Part shown: in pieces, positions 37,101 through 44,329 of the stretch
Position numbering within the stretch: position 1 is the stretch's first letter
Layout: each line of letters starts with the position of its first letter
Origin: Streptomyces gilvus
GTDB taxonomy: Bacteria; Actinomycetota; Actinomycetes; Streptomycetales; Streptomycetaceae
Assembly (NCBI RefSeq): GCF_022513565.1
Contig: NZ_JAKWBE010000034.1
Coordinates: forward strand, 20,493 to 84,492
Direction: 5' to 3'
Length of the DNA stretch: 64,000 nt
Program-made: the position numbers and the translations under genes
The notes under the pieces: model-generated
What the model saw: only the letters and a program-made list of their open reading frames with translations
Databases searched by the model: none
Told to the model about the DNA's origin: nothing

Positions 37101-37211
37101 GAGCGGGACGCGGCGGGGAACGTATACCGGAATCCCGGTGACGGAAGGGGATCCTTCGGCGCCCGGGTGAAGATCGCCTCCGGCTGGAAGGCGTACAAGG
37201 GCATTTTTTAG
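34115..37211 (+). pseudogene. Secreted FG-GAP/VCBS-repeat protein, frameshifted
   Basis: The reading frame codes for a signal peptide (LRLVAATAVLMAGLSPLLPS then SAVADT) and a large extracellular protein with beta-propeller-like repeats. Near position 36780 it changes frame. The first frame reads GDVTKDGRSG and then nonsense to a stop at 36880. The +1 frame continues as PDLIARNSSTGALYLYKG, GDLNGDGIGDLLAQDGANTL and GDITGDGKADLVERDAAGNV, ending at 37211. Removing one base (the T at 36782) would restore GDVTKDGRPDLIARN. The intact product would have about 1030 residues with Ca-binding FG-GAP repeats at its end. A TTG at 34115 follows GGGAGGG and is the likely start; a GTG at 34079 is possible. 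A sequencing error is an equal explanation. Confidence 0.85.
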
Positions 37212-37268
37212 CCATGCCGTAACGCGAGTGGTGCATGTCACACCCCCGGCGAGGGAATCGCTGGGGGC

Positions 37269-38828
37269 ATGACAGAAGACGCCATAGCGAGCGGGCAGTC
37301 GGGCCCGCCCCCCTCGGGGCTGTCCGACGAAGAACGGCTTGCCCAGCTCGGCTACACGCAGGTCCTGGCCCGCCGCATGTCGGCGTTCTCCAACTACGCG
37401 GTCTCCTTCACGATCATCTCGGTCCTGTCGGGCTGCCTCACCCTGTATCTGTTCGGCATGAACACGGGCGGCCCCGCGGTGATCACGTGGGGCTGGGTCG
37501 CGGTGGGTCTGATGACCCTGTTCGTCGGGTTGTCCATGGCCGAGATCTGTTCGGCCTACCCGACGTCAGCCGGCCTCTACTTCTGGGCCCACCGGCTCGC
37601 GCCGCCCCGCTCGGCGGCCGCCTGGGCGTGGTTCACGGGCTGGTTCAACGTGCTGGGGCAGGTGGCGGTGACGGCCGGCATCGACTTCGGTGCCGCGTCC
37701 TTCCTGGGCGCCTATCTGAACCTGCAGTTCGACTTCAAGGTCACTCCGGGCCGCACGGTCCTGCTGTTCGCGGCCATCCTGATCCTGCACGGCCTGCTGA
37801 ACACCTTCGGCGTGAAGATCGTCGCGCTGCTCAACGACATCAGCGTGTGGTGGCACGTGCTGGGCGTCGGCGTGATCGTCGGCGCGCTGGCCTTCGTACC
37901 GGACCACCACCAGTCGGCGTCCTTCGTGTTCACGAAGTTCGTGAACAACACGGGCTGGGGCAGTGGGGTCTACGTGGTGCTGCTGGGCCTGCTGATGGCC
38001 CAGTACACCTTCACCGGCTACGACGCCTCGGCCCACATGACCGAGGAGACCCACGACGCGTCGACGGCGGGCCCGAAGGGCATCGTCCGCTCGATCTGGA
38101 CCTCCTGGATCGCCGGATTCGTCCTCCTCCTCGGCTTCACCTTCGCCATCCAGTCCTACGACAAGGAGCTCGCGTCCCCGACGGGCGCGCCGCCGGCCCA
38201 GATCCTCCTGGACGCGCTCGGCGCGACGGCCGGCAAGCTCCTGCTGCTGGTCGTGATCGGCGCCCAGCTGTTCTGCGGGATGGCGTCCGTGACCGCCAAC
38301 AGCCGGATGATCTACGCCTTCTCGCGCGACGGCGCGCTCCCCTTCTCCCGCGTCTGGCACACCGTCAGCCCGCGCACCCGCACCCCTGTGGCGGCGGTGT
38401 GGCTGGCGGCGTTCGGCGCCCTGCTCCTCGGTCTGCCGTACCTGATCAACGTCACGGCGTACGCGGCGGTGACGTCGATCGCCGTGATCGGCCTCTACAT
38501 CGCGTACGTCGTGCCGACGCTGCTCAGGGTGCGCAAGGGCGAGGCGTTCGAGCGGGGGCCGTGGCATCTGGGGCGCTGGTCGCAGCCGATCGGCGTGATC
38601 TCGGTGATCTGGGTCGTCGTCATCACGATCCTCTTCATGCTCCCCCAGGTCTCGCCGGTCAACTGGGAGACCTTCAACTACGCCCCGGTCGCCGTCCTGG
38701 TCGTCCTCGGCTTCGCGGCGGCGTGGTGGGGGGCCTCGGCCCGGCACTGGTTCCTCAACCCCGAGCACGCCCGCACCCGGGCCCGCGAGGCGGCCCGCTC
38801 GGCGGCCCCCGAAAAGGTTGATCCGTAA
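37269..38828 (+). CDS. APC-family amino acid/amine permease
   Basis: This 519-residue inner-membrane transporter has about 12 hydrophobic helices starting near residue 40 (MSAFSNYAVSFTIISVLSGC). It shows the family's GAxIGxG-like helix 1 region, EICSAYPTSAGLYFWAH near 95, and the GYDASAHMTEETHDASTAGP loop near 255. This last pattern is typical of the GABA/choline/ethanolamine permease branch. The substrate is not determined. The ATG at 37269 has GGGGG just upstream. It follows the FG-GAP gene by 57 bases and is closed by a hairpin before tRNA-Lys. Confidence 0.9.
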   Translation: MTEDAIASGQSGPPPSGLSDEERLAQLGYTQVLARRMSAFSNYAVSFTIISVLSGCLTLYLFGMNTGGPAVITWGWVAVGLMTLFVGLSMAEICSAYPTSAGLYFWAHRLAPPRSAAAWAWFTGWFNVLGQVAVTAGIDFGAASFLGAYLNLQFDFKVTPGRTVLLFAAILILHGLLNTFGVKIVALLNDISVWWHVLGVGVIVGALAFVPDHHQSASFVFTKFVNNTGWGSGVYVVLLGLLMAQYTFTGYDASAHMTEETHDASTAGPKGIVRSIWTSWIAGFVLLLGFTFAIQSYDKELASPTGAPPAQILLDALGATAGKLLLLVVIGAQLFCGMASVTANSRMIYAFSRDGALPFSRVWHTVSPRTRTPVAAVWLAAFGALLLGLPYLINVTAYAAVTSIAVIGLYIAYVVPTLLRVRKGEAFERGPWHLGRWSQPIGVISVIWVVVITILFMLPQVSPVNWETFNYAPVAVLVVLGFAAAWWGASARHWFLNPEHARTRAREAARSAAPEKVDP

Positions 38829-38857
38829 CACTCCCGGCATGTCCACCCGCCCGACGC

Positions 38858-38892
38858 GGCCGTGTCACCGATACCCGATCGGAGACACGGCC
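38858..38892 (+). terminator. Hairpin after the permease
   Basis: GGCCGTGTC (38858-38866) pairs with GACACGGCC (38884-38892), enclosing a smaller CCGAT/ATCGG stem. It lies between the permease stop and tRNA-Lys. Confidence 0.7.
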
Positions 38893-38926
38893 ACGTCCGG
38901 CTATGCTCGTGGAGGCAACATCGCCG

Positions 38927-38999
38927 GGGCCCTTAGCTCAATTGGCAGAGCAGTGGACTTTTAATCCATTGGTTGTGGGTTCGAGTCCCACAGGGCCTA
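38927..38999 (+). tRNA. tRNA-Lys (anticodon TTT)
   Basis: A 73-nt plus-strand cloverleaf: acceptor GGGCCCT/AGGGCCT with a first G-U pair, anticodon loop CTTTTAA, and T arm GTGGG TTCGAGT CCCAC. The sequence after its 3' end changes character (lower GC, accessory-type genes), making it a candidate integration site. Confidence 0.97.
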
Positions 39000-39043
39000 C
39001 CGAGGGCGAGGCCACTATGTGGCCCTGACCAGCGGTTTTGTGG

Positions 39044-39068
39044 CCCCGACCGGTTCTTCCGGTCGGGG
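39044..39068 (+). terminator. Terminator after tRNA-Lys
   Basis: CCCCGACCGG (39044-39053) pairs with CCGGTCGGGG (39059-39068), 45 bases past the tRNA. Confidence 0.75.
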
Positions 39069-39128
39069 TCGTGCCATGTGGGGAGGACATCTGCGTGAGC
39101 GGATGTGCCGACAGACAGCGTGGCTTGT

Positions 39129-39578
39129 TCAGTCACCGCTTCCTTCTTCAGGGTTCGCTGCCGTAGGCGTGCTCCCCTGTGTGGCATCGAAGGCATTGGT
39201 GAGACCGTCGAGGCGGTCGGCGAGTGCTCGAAGCCGATCCGCATGAGCCGCGAGAGTGTCCGAGAGGTGGCGCAGGTCGTCGGAACCATGCGGATGCCAG
39301 TCGCCATCCATTTCGACGTTCACGAAGGGGACGTTAACGGGTGGGAGCTCGGTGAAGGGGCGTTGTTCGAAGCACGCACGCAGGATCACCGCTGTGCCTC
39401 GGCTCGTTGAGGTGGTGAATTCGTAGTCAGGGCTCGCGTGAGTGATGTCGACGCGGTAGCCGCCGGGCTGATGCTCTTCCTCGCTTCCCGTGCACCAGTC
39501 GGGTTCCCAGACGGCGACAGGCCCGTGGTCGCATGTAGGGACAGTCACCGTCCGGGACGAGTTGTCGTGATCCAGCAT
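39129..39578 (-). CDS. DUF6907-like protein
   Basis: The 149-residue protein contains RTVTVPTCDHGPVAVWEPDW, then YRVDITH and a C-terminal helical part LSDTLAAHADRLRALADRLD. I recognise this as the pattern of DUF6907, small proteins frequent on Streptomyces plasmids and integrative elements; function unknown. The ATG at 39578 has AGGAAC six bases upstream and begins MLDHDNSSRTVTV. It follows the 251-residue gene by 59 bases on the same strand, so the three minus-strand genes probably form one unit. Confidence 0.7.
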   Translation of the reverse strand: MLDHDNSSRTVTVPTCDHGPVAVWEPDWCTGSEEEHQPGGYRVDITHASPDYEFTTSTSRGTAVILRACFEQRPFTELPPVNVPFVNVEMDGDWHPHGSDDLRHLSDTLAAHADRLRALADRLDGLTNAFDATQGSTPTAANPEEGSGD

Positions 39579-39637
39579 GAGCGGGTTCCTTGGTCCGATA
39601 GCCGTTGGCCCTGAGGCGGAGGGGTGAGGATCCCTGC

Positions 39638-40393
39638 TCATTCCTCGTTCAGGAGCTCAGCCGCGGCCTTCGGATCCATGAGGGTCGACCAGGCTTGCTC
39701 GGCGGGAAGAAGGGGGCGGCTGGGGAGGGCGTACTCGGGGTACCAGACGGTGGGATCGCAGCCGGGGACATGGCGCAGGATGACCGCGATGAGATCTTCC
39801 GGGATGGAGCCGGTGATGCGCACGGCGACATAGGTCTCATGGCCGTCGTCGGCGCGTACGAGGATGCCGAGGCGGAAGGTGGGAAAGTCGGCGGCGTGCT
39901 CATGCCCGTCGTGCAGTGATCCACGAGCCAGCTCCCGGACAGCCGCAGCGAGATGGCGGACAAGCCGCGTACCGGCTTCGAGTTGGTAGCGGTCACGGTC
40001 GTTTTGGTCAGGGAGGAGATGCCCCACGTACGTTTTGGTGCTCAGGGGCTGACGTTTGTCGGCGTTGTAGCGGGCTCGTGCCGCCATCGCGGACATCTCC
40101 AGGGCTGAGTAGAAGTCGTCTGGCGACCCGTCCTCGCGTTGGCCGGCGGCGATGAGCCAGGGTAGGTCCTCGTCCGTCCAGACCGCTCCGCGCCAGCGCT
40201 GGACCTTGACTTTGAAGAGCACCTCATCATCGATCGAGCGGATCCGCTCCTGCCCCGACTCGCTTTCGGCGAAGCGTTCCCGGGCCTTGGCCAAGATCGG
40301 ATGATCCAGTTCATCGAGCGGCTCCCGGGCTGACGGGAGCGGGAGTTTCAGGTCCTCGCGGAGCGCGCGGAGGGTGGGGCGAGCGGGCTGCAC
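39638..40393 (-). CDS. Unknown 251-residue protein paired with an RHH gene
   Basis: I do not recognise a family. The product is soluble and starts RPTLRALREDLKLPLPSAREPL. It has an Arg/Glu-rich helical segment (LAKARERFAESESGQERIR), a Trp-rich stretch (KVKVQRWRGAVWTDEDLPWL), and MAARARYNADKRQPLSTKTY. A beta-rich C-terminal half follows (FRLGILVRADDGHETYVAVR, then CDPTVWYPEYALPSRPLL). Possible catalytic residues are not obvious. Its start is only three bases after the stop of a ribbon-helix-helix gene, the arrangement of an antitoxin-toxin or regulator-effector pair. GC is lower than in the flanking core genes. Confidence 0.7.
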   Translation of the reverse strand: MQPARPTLRALREDLKLPLPSAREPLDELDHPILAKARERFAESESGQERIRSIDDEVLFKVKVQRWRGAVWTDEDLPWLIAAGQREDGSPDDFYSALEMSAMAARARYNADKRQPLSTKTYVGHLLPDQNDRDRYQLEAGTRLVRHLAAAVRELARGSLHDGHEHAADFPTFRLGILVRADDGHETYVAVRITGSIPEDLIAVILRHVPGCDPTVWYPEYALPSRPLLPAEQAWSTLMDPKAAAELLNEE

Positions 40394-40396
40394 TGA

Positions 40397-40693
40397 TCAG
40401 TCGTCCTTACCTACTCCGCCGAGCTCCTTGATCCGCTCCGGCGACAGTCCGGTGAGCAGCGAGACGCTCGACTCGACGGATCCGTCAAGCTTGCGCATCT
40501 TCTCCAGCATGCTGGCCCGAACCTCCTCACGGCGGATCTCCAAGTAGGTTCGGACGGCCTCCGCGACCAGGTCCTTCTTCGTCATTCCGAGAAAGTGGGC
40601 GCCGTCCGCGATCAGCTCGTCTATGGCCGCATCGACCTTCAACGGTGCCGTTGTCCGGGTTGTCCTGCTCCGGGCTGCCTCTGTGGTTCCCAT
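40397..40693 (-). CDS. Ribbon-helix-helix DNA-binding protein (antitoxin-like)
   Basis: The 98-residue protein has a basic Thr/Arg-rich start. An RHH-like core follows: LKVDAAIDELIADGAHFLGM as the strand and first helix, then TKKDLVAEAVRTYLEIRREE as the second helix. A C-terminal tail (MLEKMRKLDGSVESSVSLL and onward) could contact a partner. GGGAGGA precedes the ATG. A short inverted repeat, GATAC-TC-GTATT, lies 28-39 bases upstream and is a likely self-operator. With the downstream 251-residue gene it forms a tight two-gene unit. Confidence 0.7.
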   Translation of the reverse strand: MGTTEAARSRTTRTTAPLKVDAAIDELIADGAHFLGMTKKDLVAEAVRTYLEIRREEVRASMLEKMRKLDGSVESSVSLLTGLSPERIKELGGVGKDD

Positions 40694-40720
40694 GCCTACA
40701 TCCTCCCTCGGGTACCAAAA

Positions 40721-40732
40721 GATACTCGTATT
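40721..40732. promoter_or_regulatory. Putative operator of the RHH/251-residue operon
   Basis: GATAC TC GTATT contains the perfect inverted repeat ATAC..GTAT, 28 bases upstream of the RHH start codon in AT-rich sequence. RHH proteins commonly bind such short repeats in their own promoters. Confidence 0.45.
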
Positions 40733-40739
40733 CTTCTCT

Positions 40740-41345
40740 ACCCGCGACCGATGAGTGGACAGTGACGTGCCTGCGCGACCTGCTTGTCGGTCTCGATGTG
40801 CCAGACGCCCCGCCGGCGCGTACTTTCGTGTCGGGTGTTGGTCTCGGTGCCGATGAAAACGGGCGAGGTAGCCCTCGTAGCCGAGCCCGAAGCAGCGACT
40901 GCAGGTTGGTGGCGTCGCGTCCGCGCTCGAAGGTGCGCTCCGTCAGCCATGGCGCGGTCACCGATTGCACGATGAACAGAGCTGAGAGGGCATGCTGATG
41001 CTCCTGTCCGTTCTCGCTGACCCAGCGGGGCGCGGATGGTGATCCCGTTGGTGCGGCGCGTGAGGGCGTCGGCCGCGCCTATGGCGCACTCGACTAGCAA
41101 GTTCGCTTCCCGCGCGGTCTTGATGACCTCCGGCCGGGCGCATCCGGATGGCAAGGTGCACATGCTGGTGCCGGTGATGCCCGTGCTCGGGCCGAGTCGA
41201 CGTCCCCAACTGGTCAACGGCCGAGAGGCTTGGCCGCCAGAGCGAAGCCATATGCACAGGAGTGATTCGCTGGGAACTCCACCGCTGCGTGGTCACTGCC
41301 AGTAAGGTGCTCTGGACACAAAGCAGAGATCGCGGGGCGTGGGGA
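40740..41345. other. About 600 bp without a supported gene, possibly decayed coding DNA
   Basis: Frames on the minus strand (for example one containing REANLLVECAIGAADALTRRT, and in another frame LTERTFERGRDATNLQSLLR) look protein-like in short stretches but shift frame and lack a start with a ribosome binding site. I suspect a decayed gene of the accessory region but cannot name it. Confidence 0.4.
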
Positions 41346-41370
41346 ATGAGTAAAGACCGTACGGCTGGAG

Positions 41371-41646
41371 TTGATCGGGCTTTCAGACACCGATGACGAC
41401 GAACTCCTCAGCCTGGGCAGCCAACTGCGTCGCTCTCTCCTCGAACTGGATGTGGCAGACGTACAGTTGGCGCGTTCCACCAGGGATGTCCCGGCAGGAG
41501 CGAAGAGTGGTGAACTGGTTGCTGCCGGAGCGGTTGCTGTCACCGCCTCCCCGTTCGTCCTGCGTCAAGTACTCAAGCTTGCTGAGAACCGCCCTCCTGA
41601 TCCCCCGTCACCTGGGTGTTCGTGCCCGAGCCCCCTCCAGGAGTGA
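41371..41646 (+). pseudogene. Truncated EACC1-domain protein
   Basis: The frame reads LIGLSDTDDDELLSLGSQLR, then RSLLELDVADVQLARSTRDV, PAGAKSGELVAAGAVAVTAS and PFVLRQVLKLAENRPP. That is the pattern of effector-associated constant component 1 (EACC1), a small module of Streptomyces biological-conflict systems. Two things suggest decay. The only good start (ATG 41346 after GGGGA) is in another frame, so only a TTG at 41371 is available. The expected C-terminal strand of the domain is replaced by a Pro-rich tail. No effector gene (protease, caspase-like or nuclease) is adjacent. Confidence 0.6.
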
Positions 41647-41718
41647 CGTCGGCCCAAGCCACCGGCCCAGAGGTCCACAACAGAACGCCGACGAAGAAGG
41701 CGTAGGCCGTTCCTCTGG

Positions 41719-42381
41719 CTACGGCTGGCACTGGGCTGCCCCCCTGACGGAAATGATCTGAGACGTCTGCCAGACGCCGGCGGAGTTCTTGTCGAGCCTC
41801 GTGTTGTACGAGACGTAACTGTTCTTGGTGACGGGAGTCTTGTTGACCTTGTTGGTCTTCTTGTCCTTGCTGAAGCCCTTGCTCTCGTCGCCGCAGAACG
41901 TGAGGATGGCCGATGTCTTGCTCTGGAGCGTCACTTTGCGGTTGTAGTACCGGACTTCACCCGTGATCGTGACGTTCGCCTTCTTGAACTGAGCAACCCA
42001 GGACAGCGTGGCCTCAAGGGCTTTGCCCGTGTTGTAGTAGGCGAGACCTTCGCCCTTGGGATCGGTCCCGGCGATGGCGGCGTCCTCCGCCCGCACCCTC
42101 TCCGCGCCGTCCGCGAGCACCGCGTCCTTGACCGGGTCACCGGTCTGACCGCCGTCGAAGGTCAGCTTCACATCCGACGGCAGCGTGATCTTGGGGCGGC
42201 CGTCGGACGAAGCCGAAGTCGACGCACTGGGCGAAGCCGAAGTCGGCGCCCCCGTGTCGGCGCCCGCGATCTTGTCATTCGACGTGGAGCTGTCTCCGTC
42301 ACCTCCGCCGCAGCCGGCGACGAGCAGGGCGGCCGTCACTCCGGCGGTGGCTGTCGTGATCAGGCGGGAACGGCGGGTCAC
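41719..42381 (-). CDS. Secreted lipoprotein of unknown function
   Basis: The 220-residue protein has a lipoprotein signal (LITTATAGVTAALLVAGC), a Ser/Ala/Thr linker, and a globular domain from about residue 60. Recognisable stretches are KDAVLADGAERVRAEDAAIA, AYYNTGKALEATLSWVAQFK, TITGEVRYYNRKVTLQSKTS and AILTFCGDESKGFSKD. This resembles small actinobacterial lipoproteins with an NTF2/SnoaL-like fold; that is a guess. The GTG at 42381 has AGGAG seven bases upstream. It is a single-gene unit. Confidence 0.8.
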   Translation of the reverse strand: MTRRSRLITTATAGVTAALLVAGCGGGDGDSSTSNDKIAGADTGAPTSASPSASTSASSDGRPKITLPSDVKLTFDGGQTGDPVKDAVLADGAERVRAEDAAIAGTDPKGEGLAYYNTGKALEATLSWVAQFKKANVTITGEVRYYNRKVTLQSKTSAILTFCGDESKGFSKDKKTNKVNKTPVTKNSYVSYNTRLDKNSAGVWQTSQIISVRGAAQCQP

Positions 42382-42603
42382 GGCGGGCTCCTGATGGGGC
42401 GTGTGATGTTTGAGAAAGCAGCGAATACGGTAGCCGGGAGGGCGCCGAAGACACCAAGGCGAACGATGGCAACCCGCCTGGGTAAATGGTGGGAAATCTG
42501 GGCATCGGGCTGACAACTGGCAGCGCTGTGCCCGCCATTGGTGCCATCCCGTGACGTTGCGACAACTGTGTGCTCAGCCGGGTTGGCCACTGCAAAGGGT
42601 TGA
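42382..42603. other. Intergenic, no feature seen
   Basis: Upstream of the lipoprotein and downstream of the acyltransferase gene there is about 220 bp of relatively AT-rich sequence. It presumably carries the lipoprotein promoter. I see no repeat or RNA. Confidence 0.4.
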
Positions 42604-43902
42604 CTATGAAGTCCCCTCCACCGCACGGCCCTTCCGCGCGCCCGCCCCCAGCATCGCCCTCCACGAGCGTGTCCTCTTGAAGGGGTTTTCGAAGTAGCGG
42701 GCGAAGAGCCAGGCCGTCAGGAGGGAGAGGGGGACGCTCAGGGCGAGGGTGAGGAGGAAGGTGGGGACGCCCGGGGGGACGACGTGGGGGGCGAGTTTTC
42801 GGATCACGATCATCACGATCGGGAGGTGGATCAGGTAGAGGCTGTAGGAGAAGTCGCCGAGTGCGCGGATCGGGCGGGTGGCGAGGAGGCGGAGGAGTGG
42901 GGTGGGGCGGCCCGTGGTGAGGGCGGCCAGGAGCAGGGCCATCGCCGGGACCACCGCCAGGTTCATCCAGTAGGAGTGGTGCATCGTCCAGACCGAGCCC
43001 TTGGTGACGATGAGGGCCAGGGGCGGGAGCGCGGCCAGGGCGGAGAGCCAGTGCCAGGGCAGGCCGCGGATCCGCTCGGACGCGGTGACGATGCCCGCCG
43101 TGACGACGCCGGCGACGAAGACCGGGGCCAGGTCCGGGGTCAGCCAGTTCAGGCCTTCCGCCGGGTTCGCGTGCGGGGCCAAGAGGCCGCGGGCGATCAC
43201 CGGGAGAGTCACCGCCGAGACCAGGAGTACCGCGCCCCAGCGGCGGCGGATGAAAAGCAGGGCCGGGAAGACGAGGTAGAGCTCCGCCTCCACCGCGATC
43301 GACCAGAACGCTCCGTTGGGGGTCGGGGCCGAGAACATGTCCTGGCCCAGGAGGCCGTACACGAGGAGCGAGGATCGGGTCGGCGGGCCGAAGTGCGACG
43401 CGGGGACGACGTACCGGGCGATCAGGACGCTGAACGCGAGGGCCGCCCAGTACGGCGGGAGGATGCGCCAGGCGCGGCGGCGCAGGAAGCGGGCCGTGCC
43501 GCCGAGCTGCCAGCCCTTGCGTGCGGGGGAGAGGGCCAGCGAGAAGCCGGACAGGACGAGGAAGAAGACGACGGCCAGGCGGCCGTACATCATCCAACCG
43601 GTCCAGGCGGGGCCCGAGTTGGCGGGGAAGCCGGGGAAGGTCAGCAGCCAGCAGTGGAAGAGGACTACGTACAGCGCCGCCATGCCGCGCAGGCCGTCGA
43701 GGCCGGGGATGTGCGGGGCAGCGCGGGCGGCCGCTTGCCGTGGCTGGTCGGGAGGGGCGGGCGACGCGGGAGACGCTTCCCGCGGCTGGACGGGAGACGC
43801 TTCCCGCGGCTGGACGGGGGACGCTTCCCGCGGCTGGACGGGGGACGCTTCCCGTGTTTGGACGGCGGGCGCGAGTTCTTCTGCGGCCTGGCTCGGTCCC
43901 AC
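42604..43902 (-). CDS. Acyltransferase 3 family membrane protein (OafA/YrhL-like)
   Basis: The protein (about 432 residues) has the family's motifs: PGLDGLRGMAALYVVLFHCW near residue 75, the RRAWRILPPYWAAL region, and WSIAVEAELYLVFP. About ten membrane helices are present, ending in FSYSLYLIHLPIVM. Such enzymes acetylate or acylate cell-surface glycans. Before the first helix lies a Pro/Glu-rich linker with four copies of REASPVQP. The start is uncertain: a GTG at 43902 begins MGPSQAAEELAP, while an ATG at 43962 would add 20 residues. No other cell-wall gene is next to it. Confidence 0.88.
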   Translation of the reverse strand: MGPSQAAEELAPAVQTREASPVQPREASPVQPREASPVQPREASPASPAPPDQPRQAAARAAPHIPGLDGLRGMAALYVVLFHCWLLTFPGFPANSGPAWTGWMMYGRLAVVFFLVLSGFSLALSPARKGWQLGGTARFLRRRAWRILPPYWAALAFSVLIARYVVPASHFGPPTRSSLLVYGLLGQDMFSAPTPNGAFWSIAVEAELYLVFPALLFIRRRWGAVLLVSAVTLPVIARGLLAPHANPAEGLNWLTPDLAPVFVAGVVTAGIVTASERIRGLPWHWLSALAALPPLALIVTKGSVWTMHHSYWMNLAVVPAMALLLAALTTGRPTPLLRLLATRPIRALGDFSYSLYLIHLPIVMIVIRKLAPHVVPPGVPTFLLTLALSVPLSLLTAWLFARYFENPFKRTRSWRAMLGAGARKGRAVEGTS

Positions 43903-44047
43903 TGAAATCGTTCCGCCTCTCTTCGGGCCCCTGACGGTGGGTGGCGTCCTTGACCCACGCACCCACGGTGACTCGTACGTCGCCTGCGGTCGAGGGGTTC
44001 AACGCGGCCCGCGGGAGTTGGCGGGGCCCGGAGGGAGGCGTACGGAA

Positions 44048-44230
44048 TCAGCCGCGCCGCTGGTTCCCCAGTACCGGTGGGAGGTGGTCGAGGGCGAGGC
44101 GGCGGCCGACGTAGTCGATCAGCGAGGCGGCCTGACGGAGGCCGGGGTCGTTGGTCTGGCCGGAGGGTTCGAAGCGGGTGCCTACGCCGTCCCCGACGAG
44201 GACTCCGAGCGGGACACCGTGCCCGAGGCA
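44048..44230 (-). pseudogene. NrdJ C-terminal fragment
   Basis: The minus-strand frame reads HGVPLGVLVGDGVGTRFEPS, then GQTNDPGLRQAASLIDYVGR and RLALDHLPPVLGNQ. This aligns by eye with the C-terminal catalytic-domain edge of B12-dependent ribonucleotide reductase (HGVPLE..V..F..MRFEPAG.T.DP..R.A.S..DY..RRLALD.LP). No in-frame start codon or ribosome binding site precedes it, and the rest of NrdJ is missing, so it looks like a gene remnant. It could instead be one of the short NrdJ-tail proteins of actinobacteria with an unusual start. Confidence 0.5.
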
Positions 44231-44277
44231 TCCCGTGCCGGAGGTCGCAGAGGCGGTCTCTCGTCCGCCGCCTACAT

Positions 44278-44295
44278 GGTGTAGCCCGCTACACC
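44278..44295. promoter_or_regulatory. Perfect inverted repeat upstream of the orphan kinase
   Basis: GGTGTAGC CC GCTACACC is an 8-bp perfect inverted repeat with a 2-base spacer, 35-52 bases upstream of the kinase start and overlapping the likely -35 region. A dimeric regulator site is the simplest reading. Confidence 0.5.
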
Positions 44296-44329
44296 GCGCC
44301 CTCGCCCCCCACCCGCTTACCGTTGCCCC

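Noticed and set aside
40738..41217. 159-residue minus-strand frame in the accessory region
   Set aside because: Protein-like stretches occur but switch frames and no family is recognisable, so it is listed only as possible decayed DNA.
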